DNA of 64,000 bases, taken from positions 1,922,001 through 1,986,000 of the forward strand of contig NZ_CP132719.1 of NCBI RefSeq assembly GCF_030845995.1. Direction: 5' to 3'. Positions 22,339-29,999 of this stretch are shown in pieces. The DNA comes from Geothrix sp. 21YS21S-4 (GTDB lineage: Bacteria > Acidobacteriota > Holophagae > Holophagales > Holophagaceae). How positions within the stretch are numbered: position 1 is the first letter of the stretch; every line of letters starts with the position of its first letter. The translations under genes and the position numbers were made by a program. Below the pieces are notes generated by a model. The model was not told the origin of the DNA and ran no database searches. It saw nothing but the letters and a program-made list of their open reading frames with translations.

Positions 22339-24427
22339 TCTCGGCCAGCTTGAGGCGGGCCTGTTCCCGGCGCAGCCACTGGATCTGGGCCTCGGTCAGC
22401 CCCGCCGCCAAAGCTTGATCGGCGGCTTCGCGGCACCGCGCGAGCAGGCGGCGGTCGCGCACCAGGTCCGCCACCTGGAACTGGGGCAGGCCGGCCTGCT
22501 TCACGCCGAAGAACTCGCCGGGACCGCGCAGCTCCAGGTCTCGCTGGGCGATGCGGAACCCGTCCTGGGTTTCCACCAGCGTCTGGAGGCGCTCGGTCTC
22601 GGAGCCGCTGATCATCAGGAAGTGGCTGCGGTGGGCACCGCGCCCCACTCGGCCGCGGAGCTGGTGGAGCTGGCTGAGACCGAAGCGCTCCGCGTGGTCC
22701 ACCACCATCACCGTCGCGTTGGGCACGTCCACGCCCACCTCGATGACCGTAGTGGCAACGAGGATCTTCGCTTCCCCCGCCGTGAACCGCGCCATCCGGG
22801 CGGCCATGTCGTCCGCCTTCAGCCGGCCGTGGACCACCTCCAGGGGCGTGTCCGGGAAGATGCCCCGCAGCAGCGCCTCCATGGCCTGGATGTCGCGGAG
22901 CTGCACCTTGCCCTCGTCGGACGGATCGATGCTGGGGCTCACCACGAACGCCTGGCGGCCCTCGGCGAGTTCGGTGCGGACGCGCTCCCAGGCGCGCTCC
23001 GCGAACTCCGGTTTGTGCAGCTTGGTGGTGATGGGCTGGCGCCCGGGGGGCAGTTCGTCCAGGACGCTCTGGTCCAGATCGCCGAACACCGCCAGGGCCA
23101 GGGATCGCGGAATGGGCGTGGCGCTCATCACGAGCCAGTGCGGATCCCCCCCCTTCTCCTTCAGCGCCTCGCGCTGCTTGACGCCGAAGCGGTGCTGCTC
23201 GTCCACCACGACCAGTTGCAGGCGGTGGAACGCGACGGCCTCCTGGAACAGGGCGTGGGTGCCCACCACGTACTGCGCCTCGCCACTGGCGATGCGGGCG
23301 AGGGCGGCCCGCTTCTCCGCGACCTTCATGCCGCCCAGAAGCAGTTGGAGCGAATCCGCGCGGTCGCCGAGGTAGCGCCGGAAGCTGGTGGCGTGCTGGC
23401 GCGCCAGAACCTCGGTGGGCGCCAGGAGCGCGCCCTGGCCTCCGGTTTCCGCCACCATCCCCATGGAAAGCAGCGCCACCAGGGTCTTTCCGCTGCCCAC
23501 ATCGCCTTGGAGGAGGCGGTTCATCACGCGGCCCGAGGTCAGGTCATCCACGATCTCCTTGAAGGCCCGCCGCTGGGCCCCCGTCAGGGAAAAGGGGAGG
23601 AAGGACTTCAGCCGCTCCCGCAGCTCCGGCGAGGTGGGGATCACCAGGCCCTTCCGCTTCATGCGTCCCGCCCGGCGCAGGGCGACGCCCAGGGCGAAGG
23701 CGAACAGCTCCTCCACCGCCAGCCGCTGGTGGGCGGGCGATTCGCCCCGCTCCAGGAGCGCCGCGTCGCTGTCGTCGGGAGGGTCGTGGAGGAGCCGCAG
23801 GGCCGCCAGGCTGTCCGGCAGATCCCGGGACAGCTCCAGCGGCAGCCATTCCGGAGGAGGCGGCACCCGCGAAAGGGCCTCCTGCACCAGCTTTTGCCGC
23901 GCCCGGCCCGGCAGCGCCCCCAGCTTGCGGTAGAGGGGAAGGAAGCGGCGGATCCAGGGATCCTCCCCGCCCCGTTCTCCTTCCCGCCCCATCAGCTCGA
24001 CCTGCGGCCCCCGCAGCTCCAGGCCGTGGCGGCCGGCGCTCAGCGTTCCGAAGGCCAGCAGGCGGTCGCCCACTTTGAGCGCCCGGGCGAGGTAGGGCTG
24101 GTTGAACCAGACCAGGCGAAGGGTCCCCGTCCCGTCCTCCAGGAGGGCCTCGGTGAGGGCCATCCGCTGAACGCGGGTGGTGCTCTGGCGGAGGTCGCGA
24201 AGGGTGCCCAGCACCGTGACCACCCCCGGATCGGCGGGCTCCAGCCCCCGCATCTCCAGGCTGCCTAGGGGCCGGAGGCTGCCCCGGTCCACGTAGCGGT
24301 AGGGAAGGCTCCACAGCAGGTCGCGCAGGGTGTCGATCCCCGCCTCCTGGAGCGCCGCCGCCCGCGCCGGCCCGAGGCCCCGGAGGACCGTGGCCTTGGA
24401 CGACAGGGGGAGGGGCGCGAGCGACAT
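22331..24427 (-). CDS. recG: ATP-dependent DNA helicase RecG
   Basis: A 698-residue superfamily 2 helicase that reverses stalled replication forks and branch-migrates Holliday junctions. The N-terminal wedge domain with an OB fold (about 60-180) is followed by Walker A GDVGSGKT (about 310), the DEQH box VVDEQHRFG (about 405), motif III VMSATPIPRSLA, and the late motifs TVIEVGVDVPNAT and QLRGRVGRG. The length and all motifs are complete. The gene reads alone toward the convergent dmeF-like gene. Confidence 0.97.
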   Translation of the reverse strand: MSLAPLPLSSKATVLRGLGPARAAALQEAGIDTLRDLLWSLPYRYVDRGSLRPLGSLEMRGLEPADPGVVTVLGTLRDLRQSTTRVQRMALTEALLEDGTGTLRLVWFNQPYLARALKVGDRLLAFGTLSAGRHGLELRGPQVELMGREGERGGEDPWIRRFLPLYRKLGALPGRARQKLVQEALSRVPPPPEWLPLELSRDLPDSLAALRLLHDPPDDSDAALLERGESPAHQRLAVEELFAFALGVALRRAGRMKRKGLVIPTSPELRERLKSFLPFSLTGAQRRAFKEIVDDLTSGRVMNRLLQGDVGSGKTLVALLSMGMVAETGGQGALLAPTEVLARQHATSFRRYLGDRADSLQLLLGGMKVAEKRAALARIASGEAQYVVGTHALFQEAVAFHRLQLVVVDEQHRFGVKQREALKEKGGDPHWLVMSATPIPRSLALAVFGDLDQSVLDELPPGRQPITTKLHKPEFAERAWERVRTELAEGRQAFVVSPSIDPSDEGKVQLRDIQAMEALLRGIFPDTPLEVVHGRLKADDMAARMARFTAGEAKILVATTVIEVGVDVPNATVMVVDHAERFGLSQLHQLRGRVGRGAHRSHFLMISGSETERLQTLVETQDGFRIAQRDLELRGPGEFFGVKQAGLPQFQVADLVRDRRLLARCREAADQALAAGLTEAQIQWLRREQARLKLAEIS

Positions 24428-24464
24428 GGCCTTCCAGCCTAGCGGAGCGCCGCCGCCGCAGGAT

Positions 24465-25247
24465 CTAGAGCGGCTGGAGGAGCGAGATCACGCCGCCCGT
24501 GGGATCCCCCACCACCGCGAACCGGCCCACGTCCGGAATGTCCGTGGGAGGCACGCAGCCGGATCCGCCCAGGGTGGGCACCGCCGCGGCGCGCGCATCC
24601 ACGTCCGCCACCGCCACGTAGGGCATCCAGTGGTTGGGAACGCCTTCCCATTCGGGGCCCGAGATCGCCATGAGGCCGCCCATCAGCTCCTCTCCCCGGA
24701 AGAGCAGCGTGTAGTCGACGGAGGCCAGCCCCATGGGCTGGGCCGTCCACCCGAACAGGGCCCCATAGAAAGCGAGGGCAGCGTCCCGCTCGCGCGTGGC
24801 CAGCTCGTACCAGCAGAACGTGCCGGCGCCCGCGGGGAGGGGGCGGGAAGGATCCGCGGGAGGATTCTGCTGATACAGCCCCAGCGTGGCTCCGGTGGGA
24901 TCGCCGATGACCGCGAAGCGCCCCACGCCGGGGATGGGGGAAGGAGGGACGAAAGCCGCGGCGCCCAGCGACAGGGCCCGCGCGAAGCTCGCGTCCACAT
25001 CCTCCACCCAGACGTAGCTCATCCAATGGCTCCGGGCTCTGGGCGTGCCCGCGGGGATTTCCAGGAGGGTGGCCACCTCGTCCTTCCCCCGCGTGAACAG
25101 GGTCAGGGAGGCGCCGCCCGCCCGTTCGGGCGCCGCGGACCAGCCGAGCAGCTTCGTGTAGAAGGCTTCGCACGCCGCTGGGTCCGTGGCGTTCAGCTGG
25201 CTCCAGCAGAAGGCGCCGTAACCGGTGGGAACGGGTCGATCGGCCAT
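24465..25247 (-). CDS. Two-domain VOC (glyoxalase/bleomycin-resistance-like) protein
   Basis: A 260-residue protein made of two homologous vicinal-oxygen-chelate domains, about 8-125 and 138-258. Both begin with a phrase of the type G-A/T-F-C-W and contain AFYTKLLGW or AFYGALFGW, and both end with VGRFAV(I/V)GDPTG. Each domain keeps a middle HWM segment (SHWMSYV, NHWMPYV), a likely metal-binding His. Proteins of this type are common, usually of unknown substrate. No operon partner is evident. Specific function is not assigned. Confidence 0.88.
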   Translation of the reverse strand: MADRPVPTGYGAFCWSQLNATDPAACEAFYTKLLGWSAAPERAGGASLTLFTRGKDEVATLLEIPAGTPRARSHWMSYVWVEDVDASFARALSLGAAAFVPPSPIPGVGRFAVIGDPTGATLGLYQQNPPADPSRPLPAGAGTFCWYELATRERDAALAFYGALFGWTAQPMGLASVDYTLLFRGEELMGGLMAISGPEWEGVPNHWMPYVAVADVDARAAAVPTLGGSGCVPPTDIPDVGRFAVVGDPTGGVISLLQPL

Positions 25248-25311
25248 GGGTCGCTCCGGAATGGGATTCCAGGATAGAACCCGGGCCGATCTCCCGGCAG
25301 GCGCTTTTTCG

Positions 25312-26526
25312 TCAGCGGGACGCGCCCACCGCCAGCTTCGCCATGGCCTTCACGAGGGCCTGCTCCAGGTCCGCCCAGAGATCCTCGGGGTTCTCCAGGC
25401 CCACGGACAGGCGCATCAGGGACTGGGAGATGCCGGCGTGCTCGCGGGCCTCGGCATCCACCACGCGGTGGGTGAGGGCCGCGGGGTGCTGGATGAGGGT
25501 GTCCACGCTGCCGAGCGATACCGCGGGCGTCATCAGCTTCACCTCGGCCATCACCACCGCTGCGGCCTCGAACCCGCCCTTCAGCTCGAAGGCCATGAGG
25601 GACCCGGGGCCCTGCATCTGGCGGCTCAGCAGACCCTTGGGGTCCTGCCCGGGGAGACCGGGGAAATGGACCGCGGACACGGCCGGATGCGCGGCCAGCC
25701 GCTCGGCGATGATGCGGGCGCCCTCCTGCTGGGCGCGGACGCGCAGGGGTAGCGTGGGCAGACCGCGGTGCAGCAGGTAGGCGGCCAGCGGATGAAGCAC
25801 ATTGCCCGTGATCACGCGGATCTTGCGCAGCTCCGTGGCCCACTCGCCGTTGGTGGCGACGATCCCCGCCAGCACGTCCCCGTGGCCGCCCAGGAACTTG
25901 GTGGCGCTGTGGAGAACGAGGGCCACGCCGTGCTTGATGGGGTTCTGGAGCACGGGCGTGGCGAAGGTGTTGTCGGCGAGGACGGGCACCTTCCCCGCCT
26001 GGCGCACCACTTCATCCAGATCCACCATCGCCAACGTCGGATTGGCGGGCGTCTCCACGATGACGAGGGAGGTGTCGGGGCGGATCGCGGCGCCGATGCC
26101 CTCGACCTCCGCCCAGGTCACGTCCAGCCCCAGCAGCCCCGAGGCCAGCAAGTGGTCCGTGCCGCCGTAGACAGGACGAACCGCCACGACGTGGCCCCCG
26201 CGCTGCTTGGCCGCCATCAGGCACGCGGTCACCGCCGCCATTCCGGATCCGAAGGCCACGGCCTCCTCGGCCCCTTCCAACTGGGCCAGAGCCTGCTCGT
26301 AGCGGGCCACGGTGGGGTTGTAGAGGCGGGAATAGACCGCGCTTCCCTGGGGCAAGCCGCCCAGGGCCATGGCCTCCAGGCTGCGGCCGCCCTCCTCCAG
26401 ATCGTGCAGGGGATAGGTGCTGCTCAGGTCGATGGGCATGGCGTGGATGCCCTGCTCGTGCAGCACTTCGCGTCCCGCATGGACGGCCTGGGTTTCCAGC
26501 GACAGGGGAAGGGCGGACTTGGGCAT
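25312..26526 (-). CDS. Cys/Met-metabolism PLP enzyme (cystathionine gamma-synthase/lyase family)
   Basis: A 404-residue fold-type I PLP enzyme. SRLYNPTVARYE binds the cofactor phosphate of the neighbouring subunit, FGSGMAA stacks near PLP, and the Schiff-base lysine is in HSATKFLGGHGD (about residue 205). The C-terminal SLGSVDTLIQHPAALTH is the family signature. Methionine gamma-lyases have a Cys in the YGCT segment; here it reads VYGGTD, so a synthase or cystathionine-lyase role is as likely as methionine cleavage. GGAG about 10 bases before the ATG at 26526 sets the start. The divergent Lrp-type regulator resembles the mdeR-mdeA arrangement of Pseudomonas. Confidence 0.9.
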   Translation of the reverse strand: MPKSALPLSLETQAVHAGREVLHEQGIHAMPIDLSSTYPLHDLEEGGRSLEAMALGGLPQGSAVYSRLYNPTVARYEQALAQLEGAEEAVAFGSGMAAVTACLMAAKQRGGHVVAVRPVYGGTDHLLASGLLGLDVTWAEVEGIGAAIRPDTSLVIVETPANPTLAMVDLDEVVRQAGKVPVLADNTFATPVLQNPIKHGVALVLHSATKFLGGHGDVLAGIVATNGEWATELRKIRVITGNVLHPLAAYLLHRGLPTLPLRVRAQQEGARIIAERLAAHPAVSAVHFPGLPGQDPKGLLSRQMQGPGSLMAFELKGGFEAAAVVMAEVKLMTPAVSLGSVDTLIQHPAALTHRVVDAEAREHAGISQSLMRLSVGLENPEDLWADLEQALVKAMAKLAVGASR

Positions 26527-26552
26527 GGGTGACGCTCCTGTCCTCAATGTAA

Positions 26553-26594
26553 GTTTCACGGATTCGCCGATCTCTCGAATTTATTTCGTGAAAC
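26553..26594. promoter_or_regulatory. Nested dyad operator between the PLP enzyme and the Lrp-type regulator
   Basis: GTTTCACG (26553-26560) and CGTGAAAC (26587-26594) are perfect inverted copies 34 bases apart centre to centre, about three helix turns. Inside lies a second dyad, ATTCG-N9-CGAAT (26562-26566 and 26576-26580). Lrp/AsnC regulators bind phased sites of this sort as multimers. The outer right arm ends one base before the first ATG of the regulator. Confidence 0.65.
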
Positions 26595-26595
26595 A

Positions 26596-27069
26596 ATGGC
26601 ATTCATGAATCTGGACCGAATCGACTGCGACATTCTTGTTCATCTACAGAAGGATGCTCGGCTGTCCAACAAGGAACTGGCCGCGGCCGTGGGTCTGGCG
26701 CCTTCCTCCTGCCTGGCGCGCGTCCAGCGCCTGCGGACGGACGGCATCCTGAAGGGCGCCTACGCCGAAGTGGATCCCGCCGCCCTGGGGGTGGGGCTCC
26801 AGGCCCTCATCGCCGTCCAGCTCCGCCAGCACAGCCGGGCCCAGGTGAAGGCCTTCTGGAAGCACGCCATGGGGCTGCCGGAAGTCCTGGCGGTCTTCCA
26901 CGTCGCCGGCACCCACGACTTCCAGGTCCACGTCGCCGTGCGGGACGCCCACCACCTGCGGGATCTGGCCCTCGACGCCTTCACCACCCGGTCCGAAGTG
27001 GCGCACATCCAGACCAGCCTGATCTTCGAGTGGGCCAAGGGCCCCGTGATGCCCAACTACCGGGGCTGA
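26596..27069 (+). CDS. Lrp/AsnC-family transcriptional regulator
   Basis: A 157-residue regulator. The N-terminal winged helix (LDRIDCDILVHLQKDARLSN, then the recognition helix APSSCLARVQRL) is followed by a RAM ligand-binding domain (about 65-145), with the FHVAGTHDFQVHV strand typical of the family. These proteins sense amino acids. The divergent transsulfuration enzyme and the dyad between them point to local control by a sulfur amino acid, by analogy with MdeR. Two starts are possible, 26596 and 26605 (NLDRID); neither has a ribosome-binding site, so a leaderless message is possible. Confidence 0.92.
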   Translation: MAFMNLDRIDCDILVHLQKDARLSNKELAAAVGLAPSSCLARVQRLRTDGILKGAYAEVDPAALGVGLQALIAVQLRQHSRAQVKAFWKHAMGLPEVLAVFHVAGTHDFQVHVAVRDAHHLRDLALDAFTTRSEVAHIQTSLIFEWAKGPVMPNYRG

Positions 27070-27392
27070 AGCTCCGCCGCCGACAACTGTTCGCCCCAGC
27101 GCGTGACGGCTTCCACCACGTGGCGGAACCCCTGCCCCTTGCAGGTGAGTTCGTACTCCACCTTCACGGGGGTGGTGGGCAGGACGCGGCGCACCAGCAG
27201 CCCCTGGCACTCCAGCTCCTTCAGCCGGGCCGAAAGCACCTTCTCCCCGATGCCTTCCACCTGGGTCACCAGCTCATTGAACCGCAGGGGCCCCTCCTGG
27301 AGGCTCCACAGGATGTGGCCCGTCCAGGGCTTGGCCAGCAGGTCGATAGCCCGGCGGAAGAGTTGGCAGCTGGTGGATTCGGGAAGGGTCAT
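27057..27392 (-). CDS. HxlR-family winged-helix regulator
   Basis: A 111-residue regulator of the HxlR type. A conserved Cys near the N-terminus (STSCQLFRRAIDLLAKPWT) precedes the winged helix (GPLRFNELVTQVEGIGEKVLSARLKEL), and the wing EYELTCKGQGF is followed by the C-terminal dimer helix. Family members often sense aldehydes, quinones or oxidants through that Cys. The ATG at 27392 is the natural start; much longer reading in this frame lies antisense to the DUF3187 gene and is not coding. It overlaps the convergent Lrp-type gene by 13 bases and is divergent from the DUF3187 gene. Confidence 0.9.
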   Translation of the reverse strand: MTLPESTSCQLFRRAIDLLAKPWTGHILWSLQEGPLRFNELVTQVEGIGEKVLSARLKELECQGLLVRRVLPTTPVKVEYELTCKGQGFRHVVEAVTRWGEQLSAAELQPR

Positions 27393-27449
27393 GGGAACAC
27401 CCGGAAGCGGGGAACGACTCACCACCAAAGCTATCCCAAAGAAAGTGAC

Positions 27450-27488
27450 TTGACAAGGGAAAGCCAATCTTTCATGATTGCTTTCATG
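27450..27488 (+). promoter_or_regulatory. Promoter of the DUF3187 gene with direct-repeat operator
   Basis: TTGACA (27450-27455) is followed after 17 bases by CATGAT (27473-27478), a strong plus-strand promoter. CTTTCATG occurs twice (27469-27476 and 27481-27488), over the -10 and the start point, 12 bases apart. The divergent HxlR protein is the obvious candidate to bind there. Confidence 0.7.
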
Positions 27489-27596
27489 GGGAAACCGACT
27501 TCCCCCAAGAAAGCAGAAACCGGCTGATCCGGCGTGCTTCCCTCGCCCCCTTCGGGGAGGGAACCCGTCGCCATCCCTTCTTCCAGGAGCCTCTCC

Positions 27597-28667
27597 ATGC
27601 GCGTCGCGATCGCGCTGGCCCTCGGCCTGTCCCTTCAGGCCCAGGACGCGGCCTATCCCGAAATGGGGCCCCTCCCCACCCGGAACATGTTCACCCTGCT
27701 CCAGGCCCCCATGACCTACCAGCCCGTGGCGCCGCGCCCCATCGGCGCCGGGAACTGGCAGGCGACCTTCACCCACGTGCGGGCCAACGTCTTCGAATTC
27801 TCGGACCTGATCAAGGACCATCCGCCCGCCTGGTTCCAGGGACGGCACCGCATGGACCGCGCCTCCCTGGAAGCGTTGGCCGCCGAATATCCGGCGGCCC
27901 CCTTCATCTTCTACTTCGACGAGGAGATCGCCCGCACCACCCTCCAGGTCCGGCGCGGGCTGACGGACCGCACGGACGTCTGGATCGAGCTGCCCGCGGA
28001 GCGCCACGGCGGGGGCGACCTGGATTCGCCCATCGAGGCCTTCCACCGGACGTTCGGATTCGCCCAGTGGGGCCGGACGGAAATAGCCCGCAACCAGGCC
28101 GTGGTGGCCACCATCCGCTACGGCCGCCTGGATTTCGTGCGCGAGGGCAGCCAGCCCACGCGGATCCAGGACCCCCTGATCGGCCTGGTCCACCAGGTGT
28201 ACCGGGGCCAGACGGCAGGCCTGAGCGCCACCCTCACGGTGAAGCCGCCCCTGACGGAGACCTACGGGGCCTACCGCGCGGGGTGGGATGAAGAAGCGGG
28301 CCTCAGCGGGTGGTGGGACGCCACGCCGACGCAGACCCTGTATGCCGGCGCCGCCTACACCCACCGCGGTCGAGGCAACACCGCCTACAACAACCTCGAC
28401 TACACCTCGGACCTGGGAGCCCACCTCACGTGGCAAGGCCGGCGCAACCGGGCCGTCCAGCCCTTCGTCCAGCTCTACTTCCTGAGCGGGTTCAGCACGC
28501 CCCGCCCCTTCGCCAAGCTCCACGAGGGCAGCCTCCAGCACGACGTGGGCCTGCACGCGCACCTCGACCGCCGAACCACCCTGACGTTCCGCTACATCAA
28601 CAACATCACCCACCACGAGAACACCGACGACGCCTCCTTCGCCGCCAGCCTCACCTGGCGATTCTGA
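27597..28667 (+). CDS. DUF3187-type outer-membrane protein
   Basis: A 356-residue exported protein. The signal peptide (MRVAIALALGLSLQAQ) precedes YPEMGPLPTRNMFTLLQ, the usual DUF3187 opening. Many amphipathic strands follow, ending FAASLTWRF with the terminal Phe of outer-membrane barrels. The family's function is unknown; members are predicted envelope barrels. The ATG at 27597 has AGGAG 7 bases upstream; an in-frame ATG-like start further up gives a non-signal N-terminus and is rejected. Control by the divergent HxlR regulator is likely from the repeats over its promoter. Confidence 0.83.
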   Translation: MRVAIALALGLSLQAQDAAYPEMGPLPTRNMFTLLQAPMTYQPVAPRPIGAGNWQATFTHVRANVFEFSDLIKDHPPAWFQGRHRMDRASLEALAAEYPAAPFIFYFDEEIARTTLQVRRGLTDRTDVWIELPAERHGGGDLDSPIEAFHRTFGFAQWGRTEIARNQAVVATIRYGRLDFVREGSQPTRIQDPLIGLVHQVYRGQTAGLSATLTVKPPLTETYGAYRAGWDEEAGLSGWWDATPTQTLYAGAAYTHRGRGNTAYNNLDYTSDLGAHLTWQGRRNRAVQPFVQLYFLSGFSTPRPFAKLHEGSLQHDVGLHAHLDRRTTLTFRYINNITHHENTDDASFAASLTWRF

Positions 28668-28698
28668 TCCCCATGAGCGATCAAAATCCGAGTTTTTT

Positions 28699-28777
28699 TC
28701 ACCGCCAAGACGCCAAGGACGCCAAGAAAGAAACCTGCTTTTCTTGGCGCCTTGGCGTCTTGGCGTCTTGGCGGTGA
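28699..28777. repeat. Interspersed inverted repeat of GACGCCAAG units, copy A
   Basis: The left arm CACCGCCAAGACGCCAAG plus one more unit (28700-28728) pairs with a right arm of reversed units ending CTTGGCGGTG (28741-28776). The right arm has one extra nine-base unit. T-rich stretches flank both sides (28694-28699, 28781-28789). The same element recurs at 50196-50363. It lies between two convergent genes and could fold into a long hairpin that ends both transcripts. Confidence 0.82.
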
Positions 28778-28811
28778 TCCTTATTTTTTGAACGCAAAGT
28801 GGTATGAGCCG

Positions 28812-29393
28812 TCAGCTACGAAGGGCCAGCACGCGCTCGATGCGTCGGTCCGGCACCAACCAGACCAGCGCCACGAGCCAGTAGAGGCCGAACCCCACCC
28901 ACCGGTTGGCGAAGGACAGGAGGATCGCCGCCGCGTAGACCGCGATGGAGAACTTCCCCTTCGCGTCCGCCCCCACCGCGGCCTCCAGCAGCGAGCCGGC
29001 GCCGTGGTGATGGATGAGGCAGCGGCTCAGCAGGTAATAGGCCAGGGCCGCCATGAGGAGGACCAGGCCGTACAGCGCCACGGGCCGGGCCGCGAAGTGG
29101 TTATCGCCCATCCACGCCGTGGCGAAGGGGATCAGCGAAAGCCAGAAGAGGAGGTGCGTGTTGGCCCACAGGATCGGCCCGTTCACCTTGCCTGCGGCGT
29201 GAAGCATGTGGTGGTGGTTGTTCCAGTAGATCGCCACGTAGATGAAGCTGAGGACGTAGCTCACGAACGTCGGCAGCAGCGAGGCCAGCGCCTGGAACGA
29301 GGCGCCGTGCGGGACCTTCAGCTCCAGCACCATGATCGTCAGGATGATGGCCAGCACCCCGTCGCTGAACGCCTCGAGCCGCTGCTTGCCCAT
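28812..29393 (-). CDS. TMEM175-family potassium channel (DUF1211)
   Basis: A 193-residue protein with six membrane segments. It opens with RLEAFSDGVLAIILTIMVLEL, the FSD-containing first helix that lines the pore in bacterial TMEM175 K+ channels, and NNHHHMLHA near residue 60 is also characteristic. Bacterial members are tetramers with one such domain. The ATG at 29393 is preferred, because the upstream ATG at 29429 directly abuts its only GGAG. The gene is alone on the minus strand after the repeat element. Confidence 0.87.
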   Translation of the reverse strand: MGKQRLEAFSDGVLAIILTIMVLELKVPHGASFQALASLLPTFVSYVLSFIYVAIYWNNHHHMLHAAGKVNGPILWANTHLLFWLSLIPFATAWMGDNHFAARPVALYGLVLLMAALAYYLLSRCLIHHHGAGSLLEAAVGADAKGKFSIAVYAAAILLSFANRWVGFGLYWLVALVWLVPDRRIERVLALRS

Positions 29394-29442
29394 GTCCCAC
29401 CTCGGATCCGAGGTTCCACCAAAGCGCATCTCCGGCCGTTTT

Positions 29443-29991
29443 TCAATCGCAGGAGGGCAGGTACTTCGCCGCCAGCCGCTGGAGGGTGTTCCAGCCCCGG
29501 AAAGTCGCCTTCGCGCCCAGGGCTCTCTCGAACACGGCGTTCGAGAATTCCGATTCGCTCTGCTTCACGCGGCACCGCCACCACACCTCGCGGCCGGGAC
29601 TGCGGAAGTCGTCCACGCCGCTCCGCAGCTCCATGAGCCGAGCCTTCTGGGCGGCGGTGAGCGGAGTCCGCAGGAACGCCACGTTCATGGCCCCTGCTTC
29701 CGCCTGCTCCGCCGCCTCGAAGGGGCAGCCCGCCAGGAGCGCGGCCAGCTCCGCCTCGGAACGGAGGAACACCGCCACCTCGAATCCGAGGGAAGCCTTG
29801 AGGTGGGCCTCGATCCGCGCGGCAAGCGCCGCTTCCTTCTCCGGCACGGCATCGAAGATCACGTTCCCGCTGGCGATGAAGGTCTCCACGCCCCGCAGCC
29901 CCAGCTCCTCGAACAGGCTCTTCAGCCGCGCCATGGGCACGGTCCGGCCACCGACATTGACGGCGCGGAGAAAGGCGAAGGCCCGCGGCAT
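29443..29991 (-). CDS. DUF1697 family protein
   Basis: A 182-residue cytoplasmic protein of the DUF1697 family: FAFLRAVNVGGRTVPMARLKSLFEELG at the N-terminus and ETFIASGNVIFDA soon after are characteristic, and WNTLQRLAAKY closes the domain. The family is widespread and of unknown function. It follows the 421-residue unknown gene by 8 bases and is probably the last gene of that unit. Confidence 0.87.
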   Translation of the reverse strand: MPRAFAFLRAVNVGGRTVPMARLKSLFEELGLRGVETFIASGNVIFDAVPEKEAALAARIEAHLKASLGFEVAVFLRSEAELAALLAGCPFEAAEQAEAGAMNVAFLRTPLTAAQKARLMELRSGVDDFRSPGREVWWRCRVKQSESEFSNAVFERALGAKATFRGWNTLQRLAAKYLPSCD

Positions 29992-29999
29992 CGCGTGCC

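Noticed and set aside
25312-26526. Methionine gamma-lyase as a firm call
   Set aside because: The Cys that marks methionine gamma-lyases is a Gly here (VYGGTD), so only the broader transsulfuration family is supported.
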